A DNA stretch of 64,000 bases from Marinomonas communis (GTDB lineage Bacteria > Pseudomonadota > Gammaproteobacteria > Pseudomonadales > Marinomonadaceae). This document shows, piece after piece, positions 18,033-27,550 of this stretch. A model generated the notes under the pieces. It did no database searches, had not been told where the DNA came from, and worked only from the letters and a program-made list of their open reading frames with translations. The position numbers and the translations under genes were made by a program. Where the stretch lies: NCBI RefSeq assembly GCF_004363305.1, contig NZ_SNZA01000001.1, forward strand, positions 1,307,507-1,371,506, given 5' to 3'. Numbering within the stretch: position 1 is the first letter of the stretch; every line of letters begins with the position of its first letter.

Positions 18033-19895
18033 TTAGAGTTTAAACCGTGAAACAACACCCTCTAATTGATGTGCCAACTCCGAAATGTCGTGACTTGAGC
18101 GTGAATTCAGTCTAACAGCCTCAGAAGTATCCATGGAAATCTCATTAATAATGACCACATTACGATTGATTTCATTCGCTGCAACCGATTGCTGGCCAAT
18201 AGCCGTCGCCACAGATTGTGCCATTTCAGAAATTTCATTCACTTCATAAGTAATTCGCTCTAATACATCACCGATGACAGAAGCTTCATCACGGCTACGT
18301 TGACCTTCCTCACCACAAGATTGCATGATGGTGACAATACTTTGAGTACGTTGCTGCAACGAGTTAATGATGTCAGAAATTTCGACTGTAGCATCATGAG
18401 TACGGCTCGCCAAAGCACGAACTTCATCAGCAACGACAGCAAAACCGCGCCCTTGCTCTCCAGCCCTAGCAGCTTCTATTGCTGCATTTAATGCAAGTAG
18501 GTTGGTTTGCTCCGCTATATCTTGAATGACATTTAGCACAGTGCCAATACTTTCACTTTCTTTAGCAAGTTCTTGTGCAGAAAGAACGGAAGACTGTAAT
18601 TGTCCTGATAAATTATTAACAAGACTTACAGCTGAAGTGACTCTGGCCTGACCATCAGAAACACTTTGCTGAGCATTTTGCGATTTGTCGGCTGCCACTT
18701 CCATGTTACGTGAAATATCTTCAATAGTGCCGACCATCTGCGCTACTGAAGCTGCAACCATATCTGTTTCATCACGTTGACGCTCCGCATCTTTTGCCGT
18801 GCGTTCAGCGGTTTGAGAGAGTTGCTGGGTTTGTTGCTTCATGTTCAACACTGTCTCATTTACAGAGCCAACGACTTTTTGAAAGCCCTCTAGCATCTGA
18901 TTAATGCTTCGAGCAACATCACCAATTTCATCTTTACCCTGATAGGTCACTCTAAGACTTAAGTCTCTCGACCGATCAATTTCAAGCATGGCCTCACGAA
19001 TAACGGCCAAAGGACGGTTAATCGAAGCCCCCACCCGCCAAGCGACCAAACTTGCGATCACTGCGATGACGACAAATAAACTAGTAATCAACCACTCGAC
19101 TCTGGTTAATAAGGACTCCGTTTGCTGTGACATACTTGAAACCATCGCCTCAAGCTTGGTTTCAGTTTGATGAATCGTACGACGCATTTCGCCTAAGATA
19201 CCTTCTTCACTAGAAAGCCCTATTCGCTGTTGCTGTGCCACGTAGTCTGAAAACTTACTGCGATATACCTCAGCAAGATTCGTCAAAGACTGCTTTTCAC
19301 GATTGCTGATCTGAGCACTCTGAAGCTGACTTGTCAGTGTCGATATTGTTGTATCAAAGCGTTCAATATATTTGGCATCCAGTCGCAACATAAAGTCTTT
19401 TTCATGCCGTCTTAGTTGCAACATAGTCACCATGATAGCAGGCTGATCTAATGTCTTAAGCGCAGTTTCTATATCATGCACCGCCGAACGAAGTTGCCCT
19501 TCAAGCCCTTGGTCGTGACTCAAGCCCATTGCCTTCTTCGCATCGACCAGCTCTACAAATTTATTCCGGTAATCGCCAAATAATGTCGTTAAATTGCTGA
19601 ACGCTTTAACATCAACACCACTCTCAATAAACATAGCATCAAGAGCGGATTGTTGTTCGATGATTCGTTGCGCTACGTCTTCAAAGCGCGATACATACTT
19701 TTCATCGCCACGCGCCAAAAAGTCTTTTTCATGACGCCTTAAGAGCAGCATTTCAGACTCTTGACGTTGAGCCATTTCTTTTCCTTGAATCAACTCTTTC
19801 AAACGAATTTCTGCAAATAGGAAGGCAACAATTAAGATAACGAGAGATACCACGACAACGCTGGTATTTAGGATAAGCTTCTGCTTGATCTGCAC
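18033..19895 (-). CDS. Methyl-accepting chemotaxis protein with HBM sensor domain
   Basis: A 620-residue chemoreceptor. The periplasmic region (about 30-265) is a helical bimodular (HBM) domain built from two similar halves: RRHEKDF occurs near residues 53-59 and again near 162-168, and the pattern GLSxxxGxxGxxRxxxHxxET follows in each half (about 124 and 224). HBM receptors such as McpS of Pseudomonas putida sense organic acids of the TCA cycle; this specific ligand is inference. A second membrane helix, HAMP ([15 protein letters not shown]) and the signalling hairpin [20 protein letters not shown] follow. The start is GTG at 19895 with AGGT upstream. Single gene. Confidence 0.93.
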   Translation of the reverse strand: MQIKQKLILNTSVVVVSLVILIVAFLFAEIRLKELIQGKEMAQRQESEMLLLRRHEKDFLARGDEKYVSRFEDVAQRIIEQQSALDAMFIESGVDVKAFSNLTTLFGDYRNKFVELVDAKKAMGLSHDQGLEGQLRSAVHDIETALKTLDQPAIMVTMLQLRRHEKDFMLRLDAKYIERFDTTISTLTSQLQSAQISNREKQSLTNLAEVYRSKFSDYVAQQQRIGLSSEEGILGEMRRTIHQTETKLEAMVSSMSQQTESLLTRVEWLITSLFVVIAVIASLVAWRVGASINRPLAVIREAMLEIDRSRDLSLRVTYQGKDEIGDVARSINQMLEGFQKVVGSVNETVLNMKQQTQQLSQTAERTAKDAERQRDETDMVAASVAQMVGTIEDISRNMEVAADKSQNAQQSVSDGQARVTSAVSLVNNLSGQLQSSVLSAQELAKESESIGTVLNVIQDIAEQTNLLALNAAIEAARAGEQGRGFAVVADEVRALASRTHDATVEISDIINSLQQRTQSIVTIMQSCGEEGQRSRDEASVIGDVLERITYEVNEISEMAQSVATAIGQQSVAANEINRNVVIINEISMDTSEAVRLNSRSSHDISELAHQLEGVVSRFKL

Positions 19896-20080
19896 AGGAT
19901 TACCTACTGATTGAAAAGTGTCTATCCATGAGTGATATGTGAGACAGCTTCCTTAACTAATTCAGTGTAGCAGACGTAAATAAGAGCACACTGGTTGAAT
20001 CGGTAGACTTTATTAAGTTTATGTGACTGTTTTGTTACAGAAAAAAGCAATTCATTAGAGTAATTTATAAGTTTATTTAT

Positions 20081-20344
20081 TCATGCTGAACGTACCGTTA
20101 AGCATGACAGTCCGTATAAACATAAAATAATGGCATGTAGAAACGTGGCATCAATCTGCCACTGATACGCTAGAGGTTTGACAAAAAACAGCGTAGCTGC
20201 AACAGGCAAAATCAGCAGAGCGCCTCGTTTAACACTTAATGTCACAACGAAATTTTGTTCACACGATTCGCAATGAGTTGGCTTGAAAAAACTCGATAAA
20301 GCTCTCTTACTTGGCAAGTTTTGAGCACAATGTGGACATTTCAC
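20081..20344 (-). CDS. Small zinc-ribbon membrane protein
   Basis: An 87-residue protein with two Cys pairs near the N-terminus (CPHC at 3-6 and CESC about 25-28), a probable zinc ribbon, followed by two hydrophobic helices. The start is GTG at 20344 with GGAG eight bases upstream; an ATG nearby is out of frame. I do not recognise a named family. Small Cys-motif membrane proteins of this kind are common and uncharacterised. Codon use looks normal, and no neighbour suggests a role. Confidence 0.65.
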   Translation of the reverse strand: MKCPHCAQNLPSKRALSSFFKPTHCESCEQNFVVTLSVKRGALLILPVAATLFFVKPLAYQWQIDATFLHAIILCLYGLSCLTVRSA

Positions 20345-20540
20345 TACCTATTCTCCATCAATAGAATCATCATAAATTATGGAAATAAACCCTTATTTAG
20401 TGCAAGGTATTGTAAAGATCGCATAAACCAAAGGATAATCACAAAAACACAGGATAAACATTCTTGTTAGTTTAAACCTATCAAGAATGGGCTTCGATAC
20501 AATGATGCCAACTATCCATACATGGAACGTGAACGTTACT

Positions 20541-21527
20541 ATGCTAAAGCTCAGACAGCTAATATATTTTTTGCTGATTGTAACAAGTTATCAAATACAC
20601 GCGGGCAATAGTGTCGCGAGTGTCACTCTAGATAATGATTACTTTGTTAACAGTGATGATGGTTATACTAGTGGGCTGTATCTGGCTGTTTATGAAAAAG
20701 GAAGCTTAGATAACGAATCCGTGTTACCGCAGCCAAGTTTCCTCGTGACGCCCCTCTTATGGAGTATGCCTAGCAAAGGAGTTGATGAGGCCATTAATGC
20801 TTATAACATCGGCCAATCCATGTTCACACCATCAGATATTACTCGAACTGTACCTGATGCGAACGATATTCCTTACTCAGCTATTATAGCCCTCACAAAC
20901 AGCTACATTTTAAGTAGCCGAAATCATGCAGATGTAGTCAGCACAACAGTCGGAGTGGTTGGTCCAGCGGCATTAGGCAAACAATCACAAAACGCAATAC
21001 ACAGCATACTCGGATCCGAAGCACCAAAAGGATGGGATGCGCAATTACGCAATGAGGCAGTATTCCAATTTGGCCGCGGGAGAGTGTGGCGCAGTTGGTC
21101 TTCCGAACTTGATGATTATGACCTGCTCACAACAGCCAAAGCGAATCTTGGAACTCTGCAAAGCTCTGTTAGCTCAAATGTGATTGTTCGCTACGGGCGA
21201 GACTTACGTCACTCGTTTGCTAGTGTATTACTGATGGATACTAGAACCAGTAACCCTATCGCTGTTGACGGTGAGTGGTATCTGTACTTAGGGGTTCAAG
21301 CGCAATACGTGTTTAACCAAATATATACCGATGGCAACACCTATCGCGACAGCGCCAGCGTAGATTATGACCATACTTTTATTGGCCTGAACTATGGCTT
21401 GACGTACTCTTGGGGAAGAAGCGCTCTCACATTCGCTGTAAACCATTCGGATTTGTTCCAAAGCGAATCAGAGCAATATCGTAATGATACTCGTTATGGG
21501 ACGTTAACCTATTCTTGGTCAATGTGA
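20541..21527 (+). CDS. LpxR-like lipid A 3'-O-deacylase
   Basis: An outer-membrane barrel enzyme that removes the 3' acyloxyacyl group of lipid A. About 328 residues. A signal peptide (to IHAG) is followed by the family opening LDNDYFVNSDDGYTSG with the Asn-Asp pair, then VGVVGPAALGKQSQNAIHSILGSEAPKGWDAQLRNE with the conserved His expected for the active site, and barrel strands to the end. The frame opens at 20487, but the ATG at 20541 begins the signal peptide. The ribosome binding site is weak. It is convergent with the HD-GYP gene with only 7 bases between. Identification by motif, not by search. Confidence 0.85.
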   Translation: MLKLRQLIYFLLIVTSYQIHAGNSVASVTLDNDYFVNSDDGYTSGLYLAVYEKGSLDNESVLPQPSFLVTPLLWSMPSKGVDEAINAYNIGQSMFTPSDITRTVPDANDIPYSAIIALTNSYILSSRNHADVVSTTVGVVGPAALGKQSQNAIHSILGSEAPKGWDAQLRNEAVFQFGRGRVWRSWSSELDDYDLLTTAKANLGTLQSSVSSNVIVRYGRDLRHSFASVLLMDTRTSNPIAVDGEWYLYLGVQAQYVFNQIYTDGNTYRDSASVDYDHTFIGLNYGLTYSWGRSALTFAVNHSDLFQSESEQYRNDTRYGTLTYSWSM

Positions 21528-21534
21528 CCTAAAG

Positions 21535-22944
21535 CTACTCCGCAACTAACCAGTGTTTAGGGATGCGATCAATACAGGCTTTTAATGCTTCTAAACAACG
21601 CTCATCAATGGCAGTGTGTAAGTTTTCTTCCATAATGTCTAATACCTTGGAAACTGGCATGGCTGCTCTATAGGGTCGTTCTGCGGAGATGGCATCAAAA
21701 ATATCTGCTGTTGTGATGATGCGAGTAATGAGAGGAATTTGATCTCCTTTAAGCCCTCTCGGATAACCAGTACCATCAAGCTTTTCATGATGAGATGCCG
21801 AAGCTTTAGCAACGTCTTTAAAGCAGGAAATAGGCGCTAATATTGATTCCGTATAGAAAGCATGCTCTTGAACTCTTTCCCACTCTGATGCTTCTAAACG
21901 TCCAGGCTTGTCGAGAATTTGATTGCTGACCCCTAGCTTACCGATGTCATGAAGCAAAGCGGCTCGCTCAACCCACTTTACTTCTTCAGCACTCATACCA
22001 AGTTCACTGGCAATATTCGCGGCGTAAAAGCCGACACGTTGACTGTGTCCCGCTGTATAAGGGCTTTTCGCATCCACAATCTTACCGAAAGCCGCCACAA
22101 TGCAGTCAAAGTAATCGTCATCCAGTAGCATATGCGTGTTCTTAGGCGCAATCTTTAGCACTCGCTCGCGAATATCATCAGCCAAGAGCCCTTCCACAAA
22201 CGCTTGATCTGAAAATAATGCCGTCAGCTGATCGACTAACATTGGATCGAACCAAGTGCCTGATCGATGACGGGCTTCGGATAACGCGCGCTCAATACTG
22301 TGTTCGTTCTGGAAAACATCCACAACTTGAACCAACAGGGCTATTCTCGAATAAAGGGGGATTACATCACCGGAGAGTTTGAGTGGCCTCCCTTCGCCAT
22401 TCCAGTGTTCATCAAGACTGGCAATACCCAAAGAGACGTCCTGATTGAAACGCAATTCGGTCGCTATTTCCGCACCTCTTGTACAACGTGTTTCAATCAA
22501 TTCTTGGGCATACTGAGAGCCATTTTTTATGATATCTAAAGTGGTACTGATGCGTGTTAATACCCCTTGCTCTTTCCCTGCATGACGCATAACAAAGCTA
22601 AGAGCACTGGCGACACTTGTGCCAATGGTTTTGTAATCTCTTTTAAAATCTTGGTCATGTGTCAGATAAAGCTCGCAAATACGTGCGGCATTACTACTAC
22701 AACCAGCATCCTTTAATAAAATAGTAAAAAATAAGTCGTAAAGCTGATTGTCGGACAGACCAAGTTGCTGCCCCAAATGCAAACCAATCCAGCTACAGCG
22801 GATACAATGTTCTGGAGGCTGCCCTTCCGTCATATCCAAAGCGGTCGTAAGCGATAGCACCAGTTCAGAAAGCGGGATATGCGAAGAAGATGAAGCGATT
22901 GAGAGCAAGGAGATTACCTTTTTCGTACGCCATTCCCTAGGCAT
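21535..22944 (-). CDS. Tandem HD-GYP protein (cyclic-di-GMP phosphodiesterase)
   Basis: A ~469-residue cytoplasmic protein with two HD-GYP-like units. The C-terminal one is intact: AGHSQRVGFYAANIA, LLHDIGKLGV with the HD pair, and HHEKLDGTGYPRGLKGDQI, the HHE and GYP motifs of enzymes that hydrolyse cyclic-di-GMP. The N-terminal one keeps the layout but has lost metal ligands: LLKDAGC replaces the HD motif and DEHWNGEGRP replaces HHExxDGxGYP, so it is probably regulatory. The start is uncertain: TTG at 22956 or ATG at 22944; neither has a strong ribosome site. It follows ybiT on the same strand across a terminator. Confidence 0.87.
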   Translation of the reverse strand: MPREWRTKKVISLLSIASSSSHIPLSELVLSLTTALDMTEGQPPEHCIRCSWIGLHLGQQLGLSDNQLYDLFFTILLKDAGCSSNAARICELYLTHDQDFKRDYKTIGTSVASALSFVMRHAGKEQGVLTRISTTLDIIKNGSQYAQELIETRCTRGAEIATELRFNQDVSLGIASLDEHWNGEGRPLKLSGDVIPLYSRIALLVQVVDVFQNEHSIERALSEARHRSGTWFDPMLVDQLTALFSDQAFVEGLLADDIRERVLKIAPKNTHMLLDDDYFDCIVAAFGKIVDAKSPYTAGHSQRVGFYAANIASELGMSAEEVKWVERAALLHDIGKLGVSNQILDKPGRLEASEWERVQEHAFYTESILAPISCFKDVAKASASHHEKLDGTGYPRGLKGDQIPLITRIITTADIFDAISAERPYRAAMPVSKVLDIMEENLHTAIDERCLEALKACIDRIPKHWLVAE

Positions 22945-22995
22945 TTTGTTGATCAAATATCAAACATTACAAGAATCAAGCAGTGAGATCTCATT

Positions 22996-23026
22996 AAAAA
23001 TGGCTATGGGAATCATAGCCATTTTT
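22996..23026. terminator. Terminator after ybiT
   Basis: A 13-bp stem AAAAATGGCTATG / CATAGCCATTTTT with a 5-base loop, T-rich on both strands; it sits just past the stop of the leftward ABC-F gene. Confidence 0.85.
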
Positions 23027-23038
23027 GCCTATCTAACT

Positions 23039-24628
23039 TTATAACTCTCTTGACGCAAGGAACTCGTCGTAATTGCCTTGGAAGTGCTCGATCTTGTGAT
23101 CTTTAATATGCAAAATCTCTGTCGCAAGAGACGATACAAACTCGCGGTCGTGACTCACGAAAATCAATGTACCTGGATACATTTCCAACGCCATGTTGAG
23201 AGATTCAATCGACTCCATGTCCAAGTGGTTGGTTGGCTCATCCATTAGCAAAACGTTTGTTTCTTCAAGGATCAGTTTACCGAAGATTAGACGGTTCTTT
23301 TCACCACCAGAACACACCTTGGCTTTCTTCTTAAAGTCATCCGCTGAGAACAACATACGACCTAGGGTCGCACGTACCACTTGATCATCATCCGATGGTT
23401 TACGCCATTGCGTCATCCAGTCAAACAGTGTCATGTCATTATCAAACAAATCGTTGCTGTCCTGAGGACAGTAGCCAAGGGTAGCGTTTTCCGCCCACTT
23501 CACCGTACCTTCTTGGGCTTCAATTTCATTCATTAAACAACGCAGCATGGTGGTTTTACCCACACCATTTTCACCTAGAACTGCTAAGCGCGCACCCGCC
23601 TCAAGGATCAAGTTACCACCTTTGAACAACTTCTCACCTTCAAAGCCGTGGCCTAAATTCTCAAGGATCAACGCTTGGCGGTGAAGCTTCTTCTGTTGAT
23701 TGAAGCGGATAAATGGATTCTGACGGCTAGAAGGCTTGATGTCTTCTAGTTTGATTTTTTCAAGCTGACGCGCACGGGATGTGGCTTGTTTTGCTTTCGA
23801 TGCGTTAGCCGAGAAACGAGCTACGAACTGTTTTAGGTCAGCAATTTGTGCTGACTTTTTCGCGTTAGCGGCCATCATAGATTCGCGAGCTTGCGCCGAC
23901 GCCAACATAAAGTCATCGTAGTTACCTGGGTAAACACGTAGTTCACCATAGTCGATGTCTGCCATGTGGGTACACACGGAGTTTAAGAAGTGACGGTCGT
24001 GGGAAATGATTACCATGGTCGACTTGTACTGGTTAAGCATTTCTTCCAGCCAACGGATCGAGTCGATGTCCAAGTTGTTAGTCGGCTCATCAAGAAGCAG
24101 AATATCAGGCTCAGAGAAAAGCGCTTGCGCCAATAGCACACGCAGCTTCCAGCCCGGTGCGACTTCACTCATCGGACCAAAGTGTAACGATTCATCAATA
24201 CCAGCGCCCAGCAAAATCTCACCCGCTTTACTTTCCGCGCTGTAGCCGTCCATTTCAGCGAATTCGCCTTCTAACTCAGCAACCTTAATGCCGTCTTCTT
24301 CACTCATTTCTGGCAAGCTGTAGATACGGTCACGTTCTTTCTTCACTTCCCAAAGCTCTTTGTAGCCCATGATAACCGTATCGACTACAGAGTATTCTTC
24401 AAACGCAAATTGATCCTGGTTTAGCTTACCCACGCGTAGATTAGGGCTTACAGAAACGTTACCCGATGTTGGAATCAAGCTGCCGTCTAAGATTTTCATA
24501 AGAGTGGATTTACCACAGCCGTTCGCGCCAATTAGGCCATAACGGTTGCCATCACTGAATTTAACGGAGATGTTTTCAAAAAGAGGTTTGCTACCAAACT
24601 GCATGGTAACGTTAGAAGCTACGATCAT
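23039..24628 (-). CDS. ybiT: ABC-F family ATPase, YbiT type
   Basis: A 529-residue soluble protein with two ABC ATPase domains and no membrane segment. Domain 1 has Walker [10 protein letters not shown], and the Walker [14 protein letters not shown]; domain 2 has GENGVGKTT, the signature [12 protein letters not shown] and [14 protein letters not shown]. The linker is charged and helical (about residues 240-300). The opening [24 protein letters not shown] is typical of YbiT. ABC-F proteins bind the ribosomal E site and ease stalled translation; YbiT's exact role is less clear than that of EttA. Single gene between two terminators. Confidence 0.94.
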   Translation of the reverse strand: MIVASNVTMQFGSKPLFENISVKFSDGNRYGLIGANGCGKSTLMKILDGSLIPTSGNVSVSPNLRVGKLNQDQFAFEEYSVVDTVIMGYKELWEVKKERDRIYSLPEMSEEDGIKVAELEGEFAEMDGYSAESKAGEILLGAGIDESLHFGPMSEVAPGWKLRVLLAQALFSEPDILLLDEPTNNLDIDSIRWLEEMLNQYKSTMVIISHDRHFLNSVCTHMADIDYGELRVYPGNYDDFMLASAQARESMMAANAKKSAQIADLKQFVARFSANASKAKQATSRARQLEKIKLEDIKPSSRQNPFIRFNQQKKLHRQALILENLGHGFEGEKLFKGGNLILEAGARLAVLGENGVGKTTMLRCLMNEIEAQEGTVKWAENATLGYCPQDSNDLFDNDMTLFDWMTQWRKPSDDDQVVRATLGRMLFSADDFKKKAKVCSGGEKNRLIFGKLILEETNVLLMDEPTNHLDMESIESLNMALEMYPGTLIFVSHDREFVSSLATEILHIKDHKIEHFQGNYDEFLASREL

Positions 24629-24642
24629 GGGGTATCCAGAAA

Positions 24643-24668
24643 TTGATAAAGCCCCAATTAAGGGGCTT
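24643..24668 (-). terminator. Terminator of the GGDEF-EAL operon
   Basis: On the minus strand a 7-8 bp stem (AAGCCCCT / GGGGCTT) followed by TATCAATTT, about 75 bases after the GGDEF-EAL gene and before ybiT. Confidence 0.7.
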
Positions 24669-24743
24669 AGTGATTGATGAGCGTACTATAAAGCCTATGT
24701 GTGAAAAGTCTATGGCATTGATGAAATTTTCATCATGAATGCT

Positions 24744-26783
24744 TTAAGTTGGTAACAAGACTCGCTCTTGCTTTAACAAGGTATAAAACTCTTCATGATG
24801 TAACGGCTTAGAGAAGAAATACCCTTGATATAAACGGCAGCCTCGCTCAGTCAGCAAGGTTCGCTGGGCTTGCGTCTCCACACCTTCGGCAATTACTTCA
24901 AGGCCAAGCTTTTTAGCCATTAGCATAATCACATCAATAATTGGTGTCTCATCACTCTCGTGATCAATAGGTGCCACAAAAGAGCGGTCAATTTTTAACA
25001 CATTTAGTGGTAGCTGACTTAGATATCGTAATGAAGAGTAGCCTGTACCAAAGTCATCGATTGAAAAAGCGATACCTTTTGCCTGTAAAGCTTTCATGGT
25101 CTTTATCGCCTGCTCAAAGTTTTCAATCAAGAGATTTTCAGTAATTTCCAGCTCAATATTAACGTTTGCAACAGTATGTCGTTCTAACGCGCCTTCTACT
25201 TGGCTTACAAAACCACTTTGCATGAAATGTGAGGGGCTAATATTGATGGACACATGACGGAAGGTCTCAGGTAATCCCATGCTATCCCAGTGTTTGATTA
25301 AACGCATGGTCTCATCTAGCACCCATTCTTCAATTGCGGCAATCTGGCCTGACTCTTCTGCCACGGAAATAAACTCTAGCGGTGAAATCAATCCTCGTGT
25401 GGGATGTCTCCAACGCAGTAAGACCTCAGCACCTGACATCACTCCCTCTTTCGTGACTTGAGGCTGAAACCATAATTCCAGCTCACCTCGGTGAATCGCT
25501 TGATGTAGACCTTCCTCAAGCTGCCAGCGACTTTGAGCCAAGCGCTGCATACTTACATCAAAGAAGCGGAAGCCATTTCGCCCTTCTGCTTTTGTACGAT
25601 ACAGTGCGGTATCGGCACGCCTTAGAATCTGGCTGCTGGTATCCTTCGACTGCGGAAAGATGGTCAATCCTATACTGGTTGTACAATGAATTAAGTGACG
25701 CCCTATTTGAACTGGAGCCGATACGAGTTGATTAACCTGTCTCGCAATGTTCTGAACACAAGTGGCTGCCGTTTGTTCATTCTTATAATGAGCGGGTAAA
25801 AGAATAACGAACTCATCTCCACCAAATCGCGCGGTAACAGCACCATCAGGCAAACAGCCTTTCAAACGTTGAGCAAAAGTAATCAGTAACTGATCGCCAA
25901 CATGATGACCGAGAGAGTCATTAATTGTTTTGAAGCGATCAATATCTAGATACATAACCGCCCCCACTAGCGGATGCTGTGAGGTTAACTCTAACTGTTC
26001 TTCCAACCGCTCGATGAACATTCTGCGGTTAGCTAAATCCGTCAGAGTATCGTAGTAAGCTAAAGTTTTTATTTGGCGATTCGCTAGATCTTTTTTATGC
26101 CAGATCTGCTCAACGCTTTGAACCAATTCCCCCAACTCATCAGCTTTGGTATAGGGTGATATGGCGGCTTGCTGTTTATTATCTTGATCAAGATGAGCCA
26201 CCCACTTAGCAATCTCTTGGATTGGTCTTGATAAAGCAAAGTAAAAAACAATGAATAAAATACAGCTCAATAAAAGTGTTGAAATGAGTCCAGTTAACGC
26301 TAACGTAATGGCCCTACTCGTTAACCCACTTGCGACGTAATGCTTGTCCATTTTTAGCACAAGTTTTGCGTCACGCTCTCGGCTAGATGGAATGACAATA
26401 GTTCGTGCCATTTCCAAAGGTAACCCCAACAAATGAAAACTAATATTCGTCAGCCAGTTTGATTGTACTGGGGCCAACTGCAACGTACTGCCTATTTGAT
26501 CACCGAAATCATCGAATACCTGAACCGAAGCAAACAATGGATCCGCTAGTATCAACTCAGAGATATTTTGAACTTGCACAACATCAAGGTTGTAGATAGA
26601 GCGTTGTAGGTTGGGAGTATAAAGAGAAACAGAGCGTTCAATACTGTCGTGTAAGTTTTCACGAACATGAATCAAATCACTGTAAAACTGCAGCAAAGCG
26701 GATATGCCGCCAATAAGAAATGATGTAAATAGGATAATCTTCGCTTGTCGAAATGCTATCCTTTGCCCCAGTTTCAACGTCAA
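24744..26783 (-). CDS. Membrane GGDEF-EAL protein (cyclic-di-GMP turnover)
   Basis: A 679-residue inner-membrane protein: helix at about 15-33, a periplasmic domain to about 155, a second helix, a HAMP-like linker (SRPIQEIAKWVAHL), a GGDEF domain with an intact RFGGDEF motif (GGDEF at 321-325) and an EAL domain in which the signature reads EVL (453-455), keeping the catalytic Glu, with DDFGTGYSSL and KIDRSFV present. No RxxD inhibitory site lies before GGDEF. The protein could make, degrade or merely sense cyclic-di-GMP. The start is TTG at 26783 after AAGGG. It is last of a three-gene operon behind a diguanylate cyclase and a periplasmic binding protein. Confidence 0.92.
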   Translation of the reverse strand: MTLKLGQRIAFRQAKIILFTSFLIGGISALLQFYSDLIHVRENLHDSIERSVSLYTPNLQRSIYNLDVVQVQNISELILADPLFASVQVFDDFGDQIGSTLQLAPVQSNWLTNISFHLLGLPLEMARTIVIPSSRERDAKLVLKMDKHYVASGLTSRAITLALTGLISTLLLSCILFIVFYFALSRPIQEIAKWVAHLDQDNKQQAAISPYTKADELGELVQSVEQIWHKKDLANRQIKTLAYYDTLTDLANRRMFIERLEEQLELTSQHPLVGAVMYLDIDRFKTINDSLGHHVGDQLLITFAQRLKGCLPDGAVTARFGGDEFVILLPAHYKNEQTAATCVQNIARQVNQLVSAPVQIGRHLIHCTTSIGLTIFPQSKDTSSQILRRADTALYRTKAEGRNGFRFFDVSMQRLAQSRWQLEEGLHQAIHRGELELWFQPQVTKEGVMSGAEVLLRWRHPTRGLISPLEFISVAEESGQIAAIEEWVLDETMRLIKHWDSMGLPETFRHVSINISPSHFMQSGFVSQVEGALERHTVANVNIELEITENLLIENFEQAIKTMKALQAKGIAFSIDDFGTGYSSLRYLSQLPLNVLKIDRSFVAPIDHESDETPIIDVIMLMAKKLGLEVIAEGVETQAQRTLLTERGCRLYQGYFFSKPLHHEEFYTLLKQERVLLPT

Positions 26784-26797
26784 TATCCCTTCATTGC

Positions 26798-27550
26798 TTA
26801 GTTATCCGTCAGGTATTTCCGACGTATTTCATCCAATGTGCCGTTTGCACTTATCTTTTCAAGACCCGCATTAACTGTCTGAATAATGTGCTCGGCATTT
26901 GGGTACTCACGGCTTACACAAAGATGCAAAGGTAATGTGTCCTCTCCTGCTATCAGAGTTACCTTTAATTGCCGCTCTGCACCAAGGTTTTTTATGGCAT
27001 ATCGCGCAGGATACTCAGCCATGTAAAGTAAGTCTACATTTCGGTAACGAACAGCGTTCAGAGCACTCTCTAAGTCTGGAGATGCCTGATGAGGAATACG
27101 TTGTTGCACGAGTCTTTTTTGCATCCCCCAACCATCGATTGCCACCAATGAATAAGCTGCTAAATCATCGAATTCATAGATGCTAGTGGTATCCAAGGTT
27201 GTTTTGCTCACCACTGCACGAGATTCTATTGAGAGAGGCTCACTGAATAACATGTAATCCGCTCTAGTTGGCCGTTTAGTACAGGAAACAGTACCTGGAA
27301 TCAGGCCTAATTCCATCGACTTTAGGATTCGCTTCCATGGCACTGATTTAAACGATACATCCACCCCTTGATCTGCAAAGGCGGCCTGAACTATTTCCAC
27401 ATCTAAGCCACTGATAGAGTTCGTTGTATCATCCACCAAGATATAAGGAGGGTAATCCACTACAGAAAACTCAATGGACTCAGCTTGTGAGAACATTGAG
27501 TATAGCCCTAAACAAAGCAACGGAAACCATGTCAATGTTCGCTTGATCAT
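26798..27550 (-). CDS. Periplasmic amino-acid-type binding protein (SBP_bac_3)
   Basis: A 250-residue secreted solute-binding protein of family 3. The signal peptide ends at SQA; then IEFSVVDYPPYILVDDTTNSISGLDVEIVQAAF, VSFKSVPWKRILKSMELGLI and a closing GTLDEIRRKYLTD. There is no transporter gene beside it. Its ATG overlaps the stop of the upstream diguanylate cyclase (ATGA) and its stop is 14 bases before the GGDEF-EAL gene, so all three are one transcript. This suggests it senses a ligand and signals to a membrane cyclic-di-GMP protein, but that is inference. Confidence 0.9.
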   Translation of the reverse strand: MIKRTLTWFPLLCLGLYSMFSQAESIEFSVVDYPPYILVDDTTNSISGLDVEIVQAAFADQGVDVSFKSVPWKRILKSMELGLIPGTVSCTKRPTRADYMLFSEPLSIESRAVVSKTTLDTTSIYEFDDLAAYSLVAIDGWGMQKRLVQQRIPHQASPDLESALNAVRYRNVDLLYMAEYPARYAIKNLGAERQLKVTLIAGEDTLPLHLCVSREYPNAEHIIQTVNAGLEKISANGTLDEIRRKYLTDN

